A stretch of DNA of 64,000 nucleotides from Microbacterium sp. CGR2 (GCF_003626735.1 NZ_RBHX01000001.1:3038001-3102000), one strand, 5' to 3'; shown: positions 41,962 through 51,241, counted from the stretch's first letter. The notes: generated by a model not told the origin, from the sequence alone. Made by a program: numbers and translations.

Positions 41962-42123
41962 AGCGGATTTCCGTTCGTTCAAGGGGAGGGTAGGCCGAGC
42001 GGCCAGCCTCCCAGTATAAGCGGCGTCGCCGAGAGCATCGCCCAGCAAGATCAACCCGGAGGGTGAGAGGCGCGATACTCCGGAGGGATGCCGAGCCGTA
42101 CCCCTGATCCGTAGCGTGCAGGA

Positions 42124-42741
42124 GTGGACATCCTCAACGAGCTCATCATGCAGGCCATCGCCTCGCCCTGGCTGTACGCGGTGCTGTTCACCGTCACCGT
42201 CATCGACGGCTTCTTCCCGCCCATCCCGAGCGAGACTGTGCTCGTCGCCGCCGCGGCCGTGGCCGCCTCCACCGGCGAGGGCAACCTTGTGCTGCTCGCC
42301 GCCGTCGCCGCGGTCGGCGCGGTGATCGGAGACAACCTCGCCTTCATGATCGGTCGCCGGTTGGGTACGACGCGGTTCGCCTGGATGCGCCGGCCACGAG
42401 TCGCCGCCACCTTCGCCTACGCTCAGCAGGCGCTCGATCAGCGCAGCGCCACCCTCATCCTCGGTGCGCGCTACATCCCGGTCGGACGAGTCGCCGTCAA
42501 CATGTCGGCCGGCGCCCTGCGCTTCCCCTGGCGACGCTTCCTCCCGCTCAGCATCATCGCCGGTAGCAGCTGGAGCATCTTCAGCCTCGCGGTCGGGCTT
42601 CTGGCGGGAGCCTGGATCAAGGACCAACCGTTGCTCAGCGCAGGCCTCGGCATCGCCGTCGCGCTGGTCATCGGAGTCGTGATCGACCGGATCGCGGCCG
42701 TGCGTCGTCGACGCACAGCCGTCCCCCAACTGGCAGGATGA
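42124..42741 (+). CDS. DedA family membrane protein
   Basis: 205 residues with about five hydrophobic segments. The family hallmarks are FFPPIPSETVLVAAA (30-44), a GDNLAFMIGRRLG loop and ARYIPVGRVAVNMSAG, which carry the conserved glutamate and arginine of DedA/SNARE-associated transporters. Relatives recycle lipid carriers such as undecaprenyl phosphate. GTG start with TAGCGT 6 bases upstream; likely leaderless. Its stop overlaps the histidine-kinase start (ATGA), making a DedA-kinase-regulator unit. Confidence 0.9.
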   Translation: MDILNELIMQAIASPWLYAVLFTVTVIDGFFPPIPSETVLVAAAAVAASTGEGNLVLLAAVAAVGAVIGDNLAFMIGRRLGTTRFAWMRRPRVAATFAYAQQALDQRSATLILGARYIPVGRVAVNMSAGALRFPWRRFLPLSIIAGSSWSIFSLAVGLLAGAWIKDQPLLSAGLGIAVALVIGVVIDRIAAVRRRRTAVPQLAG

Positions 42742-44009
42742 CAGTCATGGCACGACGCCGAGAGCGCACCGCGCGACGTCCGCGGATCAGCCGTCGCACC
42801 TCCGCCCTCACGGCGCTGGTGACGGCGCTGTCCGTGCTGTACGCCATCCTCGTGCCGATCCAGGCGGCGCTGTCCGGCACACACCTCGCGCTGGCTTTCC
42901 TCCTCGGGGCCGGTCTGTGCGCCGCGCCGTTCATCGCGATCGCTCGACCGCGCAGAGCGGTGCTGCTCTTCACCGTCTCGGCGCTCCTCCTGCCCCTGAC
43001 GGTCGTCACCGACCTCGCAACCGAGTCTCCCTGGCCGTGGTCGGTTCCCGCGTTGCTGGTGTTCCTCCTCCTCGTCGGTGTGGTCGCCTTCCTGCACGGC
43101 GCCAAGCTCGGTGCTGCGTCCCTCGCGCTCGGCGTCGCCGCGTCGCTCGCCGCACCGCTCATCCGCCCGGACATGGTCGCCAGAGCGGATTCCGCGAGCA
43201 GCGCCACCGCGAATCTGATCGTGACCGCCAGCGTCGGCGCAGCGGTGTTCCTGATCGCTCTTCTCCTCGCGGGGAGGATGCGCGTCGCCGAGGAGCTGAC
43301 CCGCGAGAAAGAACACAGCGCGCTGGAGGAATCACGTCGCGCCCTCGTCGAGGAGCGCACGCGCATCGCCCGTGAACTCCACGACGTCGTCGCCCACACC
43401 ATGTCGGTGATCCAGGTGCAGTCGTCCACCGCGCGCTACCGTCTTCCGGGCCTGGACACCGCCGTTGCTGCGGAGTTCGACGACATCGCCGCCACCGCCC
43501 GGACGTCGCTCGCGGAGATGCGGCGGATGCTGGGCGTTCTCCGCACCGAGGATCAGTCCGCCGAGCTCACCCCCCAGCAAGGCATCGACGACGTCCCGGC
43601 CCTCGTCGACAGCATCCGTCGCGCCGGCGTGGATGTGGGACTCTCCGTCGAGGGAGCGGCTGCGGCGACGCACGCGTCGCCCGCCGTGCAGATCGCCAGC
43701 TTCCGCATCATTCAGGAGGCGTTGAGCAACGCGGTTCGGCACGCGCCCGGCACGGGGATCACCGTCCGGCTGCAGGCGGATGCCGCGATGATCCGTCTTC
43801 GCGTGCACAACGGCTCGCCATCGCAGGTCCCGGAGCCCAGCGGCACGGGCTACGGCCTCCGCGGCATGCGCGAGCGCGCAGAGCTCCTGGGCGGCACCTT
43901 CACCGCCGGTCCCGACAGCGATGGCGGGTGGATGGTGACAGCCGCACTTCCGTTCTCCACCGATGACGCGATTCCTCGCGGCACTTCGACCGACAAGGAG
44001 ACACCGTGA
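42738..44009 (+). CDS. Membrane sensor histidine kinase, NarL/DesK type
   Basis: 423 residues. An N-terminal membrane domain of about four to five helices (roughly 25-180) is followed by a HisKA_3 dimerisation domain with the phospho-acceptor H in RIARELHDVVAHTMSV and a HATPase_c domain (IIQEALSNAVRHAPG, GYGLRGMRERAELLGG). No large extracellular sensor is seen, so it probably senses within the membrane. Start and stop overlap neighbours by four bases each; the partner regulator is next. Confidence 0.92.
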   Translation: MTVMARRRERTARRPRISRRTSALTALVTALSVLYAILVPIQAALSGTHLALAFLLGAGLCAAPFIAIARPRRAVLLFTVSALLLPLTVVTDLATESPWPWSVPALLVFLLLVGVVAFLHGAKLGAASLALGVAASLAAPLIRPDMVARADSASSATANLIVTASVGAAVFLIALLLAGRMRVAEELTREKEHSALEESRRALVEERTRIARELHDVVAHTMSVIQVQSSTARYRLPGLDTAVAAEFDDIAATARTSLAEMRRMLGVLRTEDQSAELTPQQGIDDVPALVDSIRRAGVDVGLSVEGAAAATHASPAVQIASFRIIQEALSNAVRHAPGTGITVRLQADAAMIRLRVHNGSPSQVPEPSGTGYGLRGMRERAELLGGTFTAGPDSDGGWMVTAALPFSTDDAIPRGTSTDKETP

Positions 44010-44677
44010 CGATCAACGTGCTCATCGCCGACGATCAGGCCATGGTCCGCGCCGGCTTCGCCGCACTGCTCGACGCTCATGACGGCATCCGAGTGGCAGG
44101 ACAGGCCGCCAACGGCGCCGAGGCGGTCGCACTGGCAGCGCGCCTCGACCCCGACGTGATCCTCATGGACGTGCGGATGCCCGAGCTGGACGGAATCGAG
44201 GCGACCCGCCGAATCCTCGGCCCCTCCTATCCGGCCGCTCATGTCCCCCGCATCCTGATGCTCACCACGTTCGACATCGACGACTACGTCTACGATGCGC
44301 TCGAGGCGGGCGCCAGCGGATTCCTGCTCAAGGATGCCCTCCCGGAAGAGCTCGTTCATGCGGTTCGCGTGGTCGCAGGCGGTGACGCCCTCCTCGCGCC
44401 GAGCGTCACTCGCCGCATGATCGAGCAGTTCGCCGGGCGACGGCCACGAGCGCATCGATCGTCGACCGTCCTCGCCGACCTCACCGAACGCGAGCGCGAA
44501 GTGCTCGTCCTCATCGGCGCCGGCCGCTCGAACACGGAGATCGCGGCGCAGCTGTTCATCGCCGAGCAGACGGTGAAGACCCACGTCGGCAAGGTGCTCG
44601 CGAAACTCCAACTCCGCGACCGCGTGCACGCCGTGATCCTCGCGTACGACACCGGGCTCGTCGAACCTTCGACCTGA
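44006..44677 (+). CDS. NarL/LuxR-type response regulator
   Basis: 223 residues. Receiver domain with acidic pocket (IADDQ), phospho-acceptor aspartate in VILMDVRMPELDG (near 54) and the KD pair in FLLKDALPEEL. C-terminal LuxR HTH from about 155: LTEREREVLVLIGAGRSNTEI and AEQTVKTHVGKVLAKL. GTG start inside the kinase stop (GTGA). The pair probably controls its own operon and perhaps the acyltransferase that follows. Confidence 0.94.
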   Translation: MTINVLIADDQAMVRAGFAALLDAHDGIRVAGQAANGAEAVALAARLDPDVILMDVRMPELDGIEATRRILGPSYPAAHVPRILMLTTFDIDDYVYDALEAGASGFLLKDALPEELVHAVRVVAGGDALLAPSVTRRMIEQFAGRRPRAHRSSTVLADLTEREREVLVLIGAGRSNTEIAAQLFIAEQTVKTHVGKVLAKLQLRDRVHAVILAYDTGLVEPST

Positions 44678-44774
44678 CTCACCCTCGGGTAGGGGCCGAG
44701 ACGACACCGCGGGGTGATGTCTGCTCGAACACCGCGTCCATAGTCTTCGGGAACACCGCTCCCGAGGAGGACTC

Positions 44775-46106
44775 ATGGCCATCGTTCAGGCGCCGCACAC
44801 GGCGGCTCCCCTGCCCCCGCAGACAGCACGACGCGACACCGGAATCGATTTCCTCCGGGCGCTGTGCGTCCTGGGAGTGGTGCTGCTGCACGCGATCATG
44901 GTCGGAGTGACTGTCACCGAGGGGACGCCGGTGTTCGACAACGCCAGCGACGGCAGCTGGTGGATCGTGCCGGTGAGCTGGCTGCTGCAGGTGATGCCGA
45001 TGTTCTTCGTGATCGGCGGCTTCACCGGCCTGCTCGCCTATCGACGTCGGAAGGTCCGCGGCGGCAGGGCGACGGCGTTCGTCGCGGGACGACTGCACCG
45101 CCTCCTTCGCCCGGCGGTCTTCACCGTCGCGGTCATCGGCCTTGCTCTGGCGGTGCTCACGGTTGTCGGAGTCCCGGCCGAACTCATCGCGGTCGCCGGC
45201 TTCCGCTACGGGCAGCCGCTCTGGTTCCTCGCGGTCTTCCTTCTCTGCCAGGCGCTGATCCCGGTTCTCGCTGCCCTGCACGAGCGGGCCCCCTACCGCA
45301 CGATCGGGGCCCTGGTGGCCGCATCGGTCCTCGTCGATGCCGCACGCGCCGTCAGCGGCTTCGACGGCCTCGGATTTCTGAACTTGGCCTTCGTCTGGAT
45401 GGCGCTGCAGCAACTCGGCTTCTTCGTCGCAGACGGCCGTATCGAAGCCCTCAGCCGCCAGATCCGCATCGCGGCCGGCGTCGGCGCTCTCATCGCGCTC
45501 GCCATCACCTTCGCCACGGGAATCTACTCTCCCGATCTCATCGCCAACATCAACCCGCCGACAGCCGCCCTCCTGCTCGTGGGAGTCGTTCACACCAGTG
45601 TGCTCTCGCTGTCTCGCGACCGACTGGAGCGCGTGAGTCGTCGCCCGCTCGCGGCAGCGTCCACGCAATTCGTCACCCGACGCGCCATGACCATCTACCT
45701 CTGGCATATGCCGGTCCTGCTGGCGATGGCCGGCGCCTCCGCCGTGTTCGCCCTCGCGACGGGCGCGCTCCTCCCGGCACCCGGCAGCGCGGACTGGTGG
45801 CTCAGTCGCCCGCTCTGGCTCGTGACGGCGGTGGCACTGTCGGCTCTGGCCGCGATCGCGTTCACTCGGTTCGAGACGCAGCCTGCGCCGGAGGAGACGC
45901 GCTCTGCCGGGCGGCTGTTCGTCGCCACGCTGCTGGGCTTGATCGGTCTCGTGCTGCTCCTGGCCGTCGGGACGACCGTCTCGACCGCGGTGATCGCGGT
46001 CGCTCTCCTCGCCGGGTCGCTTCGCCTCGCCCGGCGCGGGCCCTCGGCATCCGACCCCGTCCCGTCCCCCGGCACCCGTCAGAGCGCCCGCGTCTCCGCC
46101 CCGTGA
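44775..46106 (+). CDS. Integral membrane acyltransferase (acyltransferase 3 family)
   Basis: 443 residues with about ten membrane helices. The N-terminal DTGIDFLRALCVLGVVLLHA carries the conserved arginine and histidine of the family, and VMPMFFVIGGF follows; YLWHMPVLLAM lies near residue 310. Such proteins transfer acyl groups to sugars, peptidoglycan or lipids at the membrane. GAGGAGG precedes the ATG. The 3' end overlaps the convergent MFS gene by 28 bases. The substrate cannot be predicted. Confidence 0.88.
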   Translation: MAIVQAPHTAAPLPPQTARRDTGIDFLRALCVLGVVLLHAIMVGVTVTEGTPVFDNASDGSWWIVPVSWLLQVMPMFFVIGGFTGLLAYRRRKVRGGRATAFVAGRLHRLLRPAVFTVAVIGLALAVLTVVGVPAELIAVAGFRYGQPLWFLAVFLLCQALIPVLAALHERAPYRTIGALVAASVLVDAARAVSGFDGLGFLNLAFVWMALQQLGFFVADGRIEALSRQIRIAAGVGALIALAITFATGIYSPDLIANINPPTAALLLVGVVHTSVLSLSRDRLERVSRRPLAAASTQFVTRRAMTIYLWHMPVLLAMAGASAVFALATGALLPAPGSADWWLSRPLWLVTAVALSALAAIAFTRFETQPAPEETRSAGRLFVATLLGLIGLVLLLAVGTTVSTAVIAVALLAGSLRLARRGPSASDPVPSPGTRQSARVSAP

Positions 46107-47449
46107 CCGAGCCGGAGGCCGGGCACCACCGCCAGCAGCACCAATCCGACACAGAACGCGAAGACCACCCAGAAGGCGTCTGCACCGCCACCGAGCGTCG
46201 CCACGCCGAGGCCTGCGAGGGCGATGGCGACAGCGGACGTCGTCGAATCGGAGATCGACAGCGCGGACGAATTGAACCCCTGGTTGCTCTCATCGGAGTA
46301 CGCCAGCGTCAGCACCGTGAGGCGCGGGTACAGCAACCCCATGCCTCCTCCGGCGAACGCCCAGCCGAGGATGACCGCACCGGGGGCCACAGCGAAGACG
46401 GCAGCGAACAGGACGCACAGAAGAGCCACCAGCAGCAGGCTCACACTGATCAGAGTGATGCGACGGTTACCCAGCAGCTCGCCGTACTTCCCCTGCAGAG
46501 CGGATGCTCCCGCCCACGCGAACGCCGCGAGCATCAGCGCGATACCCGCCCAGGTCGCGGTGAACGCGAAACGTTCCATCAGCAGATACGGGATGTACGC
46601 TTCCGCCGCGAAGAACGCACTGGCTGCGATGCCACGCATCAGCACGACACTCGGGAGCCCCTCTCCCGCCCGCAGTGTCCCCCGGGGCAGCAGTGGGAGC
46701 ACAGCGAAGCCGATCAGGGCCACCGCTCCGAGCGCGACGGGCCATCCGGTCGTGGGTGGCATGTCTGCGGAGAACCCGATGACGACAGCGAGGACCGCGA
46801 CGACCACGGCGAGCAGCAGCCGGGTGATCAAGGCGCGTCCGTCCTGAGGCTCGCCGTGACCGAGGCCGACGCCCCGCAGGCGCACCGCGATCATGAGGAA
46901 CGCCACGGCCGTCAACACCGCGACCCCGAGGAACGCCCACCGCCAGTCGAGGTACTCTGCGACCGCTCCCGCCAGGAACGGACCGATCATCGACGGAACG
47001 ACCCAGGCGGCAGCGAACGCGGCGAAGATCCGCCCGTGCAGGTGCGCCGGATAGAGGCGCGCCACCACGACGTACAGAGCGACCGTCTGGCCACCGGCGC
47101 CGAGACCTTGGACGAGGCGCCCGATGAGGAACTGCTCCATGGTCGAGGCGAAACCTGAGATGAGCAGGCCGACGATGAACAGCGACACCGCCACGTACAA
47201 GGCGCCGCGCGGGCCACGGGCATCGGCCCACGCGCCTGCGGCGACCATGCCGATCACGCTCGTCGCCAGGGTTCCGGCGAAGGCCACCGCGTAGAGCGCC
47301 TCGCCGTTCAGCGCTGCGCTGACCAACGGCATGACGGTGGTCACCGCCAGCGCCTCGATCGCCCCGAGGAAGATCAGCGCCACCGCGCCCAGGGTCACCC
47401 AGATGCGGTGGCGGTCCCAGATCGACGCGGCGGTATCAGGAAGTGTCAT
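46079..47449 (-). CDS. MFS transporter, 14-helix-like multidrug exporter type
   Basis: 456 residues with about 12-14 membrane helices. GAWADARGPRGALY is the family loop between helices 2 and 3, and GRLVQGLGAGGQTV lies in helix 4, typical of drug:H+ antiporters. The start overlaps the PatB-like stop by four bases, so it is translated as part of that unit, and the exporter may remove a product or substrate of the C-S lyase. The 3' end overlaps the acyltransferase gene on the other strand. Confidence 0.88.
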   Translation of the reverse strand: MTLPDTAASIWDRHRIWVTLGAVALIFLGAIEALAVTTVMPLVSAALNGEALYAVAFAGTLATSVIGMVAAGAWADARGPRGALYVAVSLFIVGLLISGFASTMEQFLIGRLVQGLGAGGQTVALYVVVARLYPAHLHGRIFAAFAAAWVVPSMIGPFLAGAVAEYLDWRWAFLGVAVLTAVAFLMIAVRLRGVGLGHGEPQDGRALITRLLLAVVVAVLAVVIGFSADMPPTTGWPVALGAVALIGFAVLPLLPRGTLRAGEGLPSVVLMRGIAASAFFAAEAYIPYLLMERFAFTATWAGIALMLAAFAWAGASALQGKYGELLGNRRITLISVSLLLVALLCVLFAAVFAVAPGAVILGWAFAGGGMGLLYPRLTVLTLAYSDESNQGFNSSALSISDSTTSAVAIALAGLGVATLGGGADAFWVVFAFCVGLVLLAVVPGLRLGHGAETRAL

Positions 47450-48600
47450 CGGTCGACGAGACGCGCGATGCGATCGATCGCCTCGGTGATGATCTCCGGA
47501 CTCGTCCCGAAGTTCAGCCGGACGTGCCCCGCACCTTCCGCGCCGAAGGCCGGACCGAAGTGCAGCGCGACCTTCGCCTCCTTCAGGATGCGCTTTGCCG
47601 GATTGTCTCCCCAGCCCAACTCGGACAGATCGATCCAGGCGAGATAACCGGCGTCGGGGATGCGGTAGCGCGCGCCGGGAAGGCGTGATTCCAGCAACTC
47701 GCCCAAGAGCCGGCGATTCTCATCGAGAGTGTGGAGCAAGCCGTCAAGCCACTCGTCGCTCTCCTCGGCGAACGCGGCCACGGCAGCCAGCAGACCGAAC
47801 TGACCGGTGCGCCACTCGACCTCGACCGGGAGGCGGCGGACGATCGCGCTCGTCGGCTCGTCGGCGGTGACCATCAGGGCGCACTTGAGGCCGGCGAGGT
47901 TGAAGGCCTTGCTTGCGCTGACGACGGCGAATCCCACGCGTCGAGCGGCGTCGCCCGCGGCCAGGAAGGGTGTGAAACCGGTGCCCGGCTGCGCCAGTGG
48001 TGCATGGATCTCGTCCGAGACCACCGTGGCTCCGAACTGGTCGGCAAGCTCGGCGAGGTCGGCGAGGGCCTCACGGGTGTGGACGGTGCCCGTCGGGTTG
48101 TGTGGGTTGCAGAGCAGGAGCGCCCTCGCGCCGTCTTCGAAGGCAGAGCGGATGCCGTCGAGATCGAGCTCCCATGCCGAGCCGGTGTCCCGGAGCGGAA
48201 CCCTTTCCACCTCCGCTCCGGCCTCGGCGACGAGCTCGTAGAACGGCGGGTATACGGGCGGCGTCACCACCACCCGATCCCCGGGCTGCGTGACGCGGCG
48301 CAGGATCTCCACGATCCCCATGCTCACGTCGGCGGTGCTCCGCATCCGAGCGGGATCGGGGTCCCACCCGAAACGTCGGTGCGCGAATGCGGCGAAGGAA
48401 TTCGCGAGCGGGGTGCGCGACGCGACGTATCCGGTGTCTCCCGCGTCGACGGCGCGCCGAAGCGTCGCGGTGATCGCCGGCGCCAACGGGAAGTCGGTCT
48501 CCGCGACGAACAACGGCAGAACATCCGCGGGATACTCCCGCCACTTCTCACTGCTGCGTCTGCGGAGATCCGCCAAAGGCAGAGCGGTGACCCGCTGCAT
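47446..48600 (-). CDS. PatB/MalY-type PLP-dependent C-S lyase (aminotransferase fold)
   Basis: 384 residues. The family start KWREYPADVLPLFVAETDF (part shown) is followed by GYVA, VVVTPPVYPPFY, NPHNPTG (166-172), SDEIHAPL (195-202) and the Schiff-base lysine K231 in SASKAFNLAGLK. PatB/MalY enzymes split cystathionine or cysteine conjugates to release sulfur-bearing fragments. The ATG at 48600 lies 2 bases after the sufT stop codon, so translation is coupled to the Fe-S cluster operon, an unusual position for this enzyme. Followed by an overlapping MFS exporter gene. Confidence 0.9.
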   Translation of the reverse strand: MQRVTALPLADLRRRSSEKWREYPADVLPLFVAETDFPLAPAITATLRRAVDAGDTGYVASRTPLANSFAAFAHRRFGWDPDPARMRSTADVSMGIVEILRRVTQPGDRVVVTPPVYPPFYELVAEAGAEVERVPLRDTGSAWELDLDGIRSAFEDGARALLLCNPHNPTGTVHTREALADLAELADQFGATVVSDEIHAPLAQPGTGFTPFLAAGDAARRVGFAVVSASKAFNLAGLKCALMVTADEPTSAIVRRLPVEVEWRTGQFGLLAAVAAFAEESDEWLDGLLHTLDENRRLLGELLESRLPGARYRIPDAGYLAWIDLSELGWGDNPAKRILKEAKVALHFGPAFGAEGAGHVRLNFGTSPEIITEAIDRIARLVDR

Positions 48601-48602
48601 CC

Positions 48603-48932
48603 CTAGATCGCGAAACCGAGTGCGCGCATCATGTCGCGACCGTCGTCGGTGATCTTCTCGGGGCCCCACGGCGGCATCCACACCCAGTTGATGCGGAAGC
48701 GATCCACGACGTTGTCCAGCGCCTGTGCGGTCTGCTCCTCGAGCACGTCGGTGAGCGGGCAGCCGGCGCTGGTCAGCGTCATGTGGATGACGAGAGCGTC
48801 GTTCTCGTCATCCCACGCGAGATCGTAGATGAGCCCGAGGTCGACGACATTGATCCCCAGCTCGGGATCCATGACGTCTTTCAGGGCTTCGGTGACCTCG
48901 TCGTATTTCTGGTCTGCGAGCGTCGCGGTCAT
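48603..48932 (-). CDS. sufT: SufT-type Fe-S cluster assembly factor (DUF59)
   Basis: 109 residues of the MIP18/PaaD-like domain: ALKDVMDPELGINVVDLGLIYD (part shown), then TLTSAGCPLTDVLEEQ with the family cysteine, and VWMPPWGPEKITDDGRDMM at the end. SufT helps deliver or mature Fe-S clusters. The position at the end of the sufBDC operon is standard in actinobacteria. There are 9 bases between sufC and this gene. Confidence 0.92.
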   Translation of the reverse strand: MTATLADQKYDEVTEALKDVMDPELGINVVDLGLIYDLAWDDENDALVIHMTLTSAGCPLTDVLEEQTAQALDNVVDRFRINWVWMPPWGPEKITDDGRDMMRALGFAI

Positions 48933-48941
48933 GCGGCCAGC

Positions 48942-49712
48942 CTACGCCTCGATGGGGGCAGCGGGGTCGAGGAAACGGTCGTAGCCCTCGTCCTCGAGCC
49001 GGTCAGCAAGCTCCGGGCCGCCCTCTTCGACGATCTTTCCCGCGACGACGACGTGAACGAAGTCGGGCCGGATGTAGCGGAGGATGCGCGTGTAGTGAGT
49101 GATGAGGAGCACGCCGAGTCCCGTGGACTCCTTCGCTCGGTTGACACCCTCGGAAACGATCTTCAGCGCGTCGACGTCGAGGCCGGAGTCGGTCTCGTCG
49201 AGAATGGCGAACTTCGGCTTGAGCACCTCGAGCTGGAGGATCTCGTGGCGCTTCTTCTCGCCACCGGAGAAGCCTTCGTTGACGTTGCGCTGAGCGAACT
49301 TCGGGTCCATGCGCAGGTTGGCCATCGACGCCTTGACGTCCTTAGTCCAGCCGCGGATCGCGGGTGCTTCGCCGTCGAGCGCGGTCTTCGCCGTGCGGAG
49401 GAAGTTCGTCACCGTCACACCGGGGATCTCCACCGGGTACTGCATGGCGAGGAACAGCCCTGCGCGGGCGCGCTCGTCCACGCTCATCGCCAGGACGTCC
49501 TGGCCGTCGAACGTGATCGAACCGGAGGTCACCGTGTACTTCGGGTGCCCGGCGATCGTGTACGCGAGCGTCGACTTGCCCGAGCCGTTGGGGCCCATGA
49601 TCGCGTGCGTCTCACCGGTGTTCATGGTGAGCGTGATTCCGTTGAGGATCGGGGTGGCCCCCGCCTCGGTCTCGACCGTCACGTACAGGTCGCGGATCTC
49701 GAGAACAGACAT
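48942..49712 (-). CDS. sufC: Fe-S cluster assembly ATPase SufC
   Basis: 256-residue ABC-type ATPase that powers the SufBCD scaffold. Walker A GPNGSGKSTL (40-49), the SufC-specific QYPVEIPGVTVTNF, signature FSGGEKKRHEI, Walker B FAILDETDSGLDVD and the switch HYTRIL are intact. The start is one base after the ferredoxin-like gene's stop codon. Confidence 0.97.
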   Translation of the reverse strand: MSVLEIRDLYVTVETEAGATPILNGITLTMNTGETHAIMGPNGSGKSTLAYTIAGHPKYTVTSGSITFDGQDVLAMSVDERARAGLFLAMQYPVEIPGVTVTNFLRTAKTALDGEAPAIRGWTKDVKASMANLRMDPKFAQRNVNEGFSGGEKKRHEILQLEVLKPKFAILDETDSGLDVDALKIVSEGVNRAKESTGLGVLLITHYTRILRYIRPDFVHVVVAGKIVEEGGPELADRLEDEGYDRFLDPAAPIEA

Positions 49713-50039
49713 TCAGACTTCCTTCGTCACGGTCGGGTCGATGAGCACGTCGTCGCCGTCGATCTCGACGACGTAGACCGGGACGGGCTCATAAGCGGGG
49801 AGGTTCTGGGGTTTTCCGGTGATCAGGGAGAACGCGGAGCCGTGAGCCCAGCATTCCACCGTGTCGCCTTCGACGAAACCCTCGGAGAGAGAGATGTCGC
49901 CATGGGTGCACACGTCGCCGATGGCATGGATCACGCCTTCGCCGTCTTTGATGACGGTGATGGGCACGCCGCCCGGGTCGACCCGGATGGGCATGTCCTG
50001 CTCGAGGTCTGCGACACCGCAGACGCGCTCGGCGCTCAC
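49713..50039 (-). CDS. Rieske-type [2Fe-2S] ferredoxin in the suf operon
   Basis: 108 residues. The two cluster-binding loops are CTHGDISLSEG and CWAHGSAFSL, giving the Cys-His/Cys-His ligand set of Rieske proteins; the rest is a beta-sandwich. It lies between sufD and sufC, the usual site of a non-heme Rieske protein in actinobacterial suf operons, where it may supply electrons for cluster assembly. Its start overlaps the sufD stop by four bases. Confidence 0.93.
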   Translation of the reverse strand: MSAERVCGVADLEQDMPIRVDPGGVPITVIKDGEGVIHAIGDVCTHGDISLSEGFVEGDTVECWAHGSAFSLITGKPQNLPAYEPVPVYVVEIDGDDVLIDPTVTKEV

Positions 50040-51241
50040 GCGCTCACCACCGACAGCTCGGTCTCGATCGCGTCGAGCAGTTCGGCTTCGAGCGCGGGGA
50101 TGCCGAGGCGCTGAACGATGTCGGTGAGGAATCCGAGCACCACGAGGCGTCGCGCTTCTTCTTCACTGATACCGCGCGCCTGCAGGTAGAACAGCTGCTC
50201 GTCGTCGAAGCGACCCGTCGCGCTGGCGTGCCCGGCACCGAGGATGTCGCCGGTCTCGATCTCGAGGTTCGGGATCGAGTCTGCACGAGCGCCCTCGGTG
50301 AGTACGAGGTTGCGGTTGGCTTCATAGGAGTCGGTGCCCGTGGCGTTCGCGCCGATGAGCACGTCGCCGATCCAGACGCTGTGCGCATTCTTTCCCTGCA
50401 GCGCACCCTTGTAGAGCACGTCGCCCTTGGTGTGCGGGCCCTTGTGGTGCAGGTAGACCTGGCTCTCGAAGTGCTGACCGGCATCCGCGTAAGAGAGCCC
50501 GTACATGTACCCCTCGGATCCCGCGCCCGCCAACTCCAGATTGGGGTTCACCCGGACCACGCCGCCACCGAAGGTGACCACGAAGTGCTTCAGTGTGGCG
50601 TCTGCACCGACACGCGCCTGGTGCGCCGAGGCATGCAGCGCGTCATCTTCCCACTGCTGCAGGCTGATGACCGTGAGCTTCGCCCCGTCGCGGACGATGA
50701 TCTCGAGGTTCTGCACGTACTGCGCCGAACCGGTGTGCTGCAGCACGACGGTGGCGGAGCTGTGCTCAAGGGCCTCGATCACGATGTGCGCGTCCGCGCG
50801 ACGGTCGGCGCCCAGCCCGGCGAGCGACAGCAGCACGGGCTCCGCGACCTCTTCCTCACGGGGAATCCGGATGTGCAGCGCTTCGGGCGAACCCTGCCAC
50901 GCGACAGCCGACGTGATGTCTTCGGCGAGGAACACCTCACCGCGGGGTGCGTCGCCCACGGCGAGCGGTGCGGAGACGTACTGCTCACCCGCGCCGAACG
51001 TGTAGCGGATGCCGTCGTTCGCGGTCGCTGCCGAGAACAACGGCCTCAGCTGAGCCACCGGAGTGTGCTTCCAGTTGACCTCGCGACCGGTGGGTACGCC
51101 GAAGTCATTCGGTTCGAACGAGTGCGGGCGCTCGGACCGGGTCTGGATCGGAGTGAAACCGGCCGCCGTCACCCGGGCCGCCGGATCTACGTGCGCGTTC
51201 GTATGCTGCGTCTCTTCGGACGCCGTAGCCTGAGCCACCAT
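50036..51241 (-). CDS. sufD: Fe-S cluster assembly protein SufD
   Basis: 401 residues, forming the beta-helix scaffold subunit with SufB and SufC. Family features are LEIIVRDGAKLTVISLQQWE (in part), the HHKGPHTKGDVLYKGAL segment and the C-terminal GRFDDEQLFYLQARGISEEEAR (in part). The stop overlaps the Rieske gene start. The start at 51241 is a GTG or ATG immediately after the sufB stop codon, consistent with tight coupling. Confidence 0.96.
   Translation of the reverse strand: MVAQATASEETQHTNAHVDPAARVTAAGFTPIQTRSERPHSFEPNDFGVPTGREVNWKHTPVAQLRPLFSAATANDGIRYTFGAGEQYVSAPLAVGDAPRGEVFLAEDITSAVAWQGSPEALHIRIPREEEVAEPVLLSLAGLGADRRADAHIVIEALEHSSATVVLQHTGSAQYVQNLEIIVRDGAKLTVISLQQWEDDALHASAHQARVGADATLKHFVVTFGGGVVRVNPNLELAGAGSEGYMYGLSYADAGQHFESQVYLHHKGPHTKGDVLYKGALQGKNAHSVWIGDVLIGANATGTDSYEANRNLVLTEGARADSIPNLEIETGDILGAGHASATGRFDDEQLFYLQARGISEEEARRLVVLGFLTDIVQRLGIPALEAELLDAIETELSVVSA

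Noticed and set aside
41962..42729. The extended 5' part of the ABC-F reading frame.
   Set aside because: It is antisense to the DedA gene, Asp/Arg/Gly-rich and unlike the family; the GTG at 41961 starts the ATPase directly.
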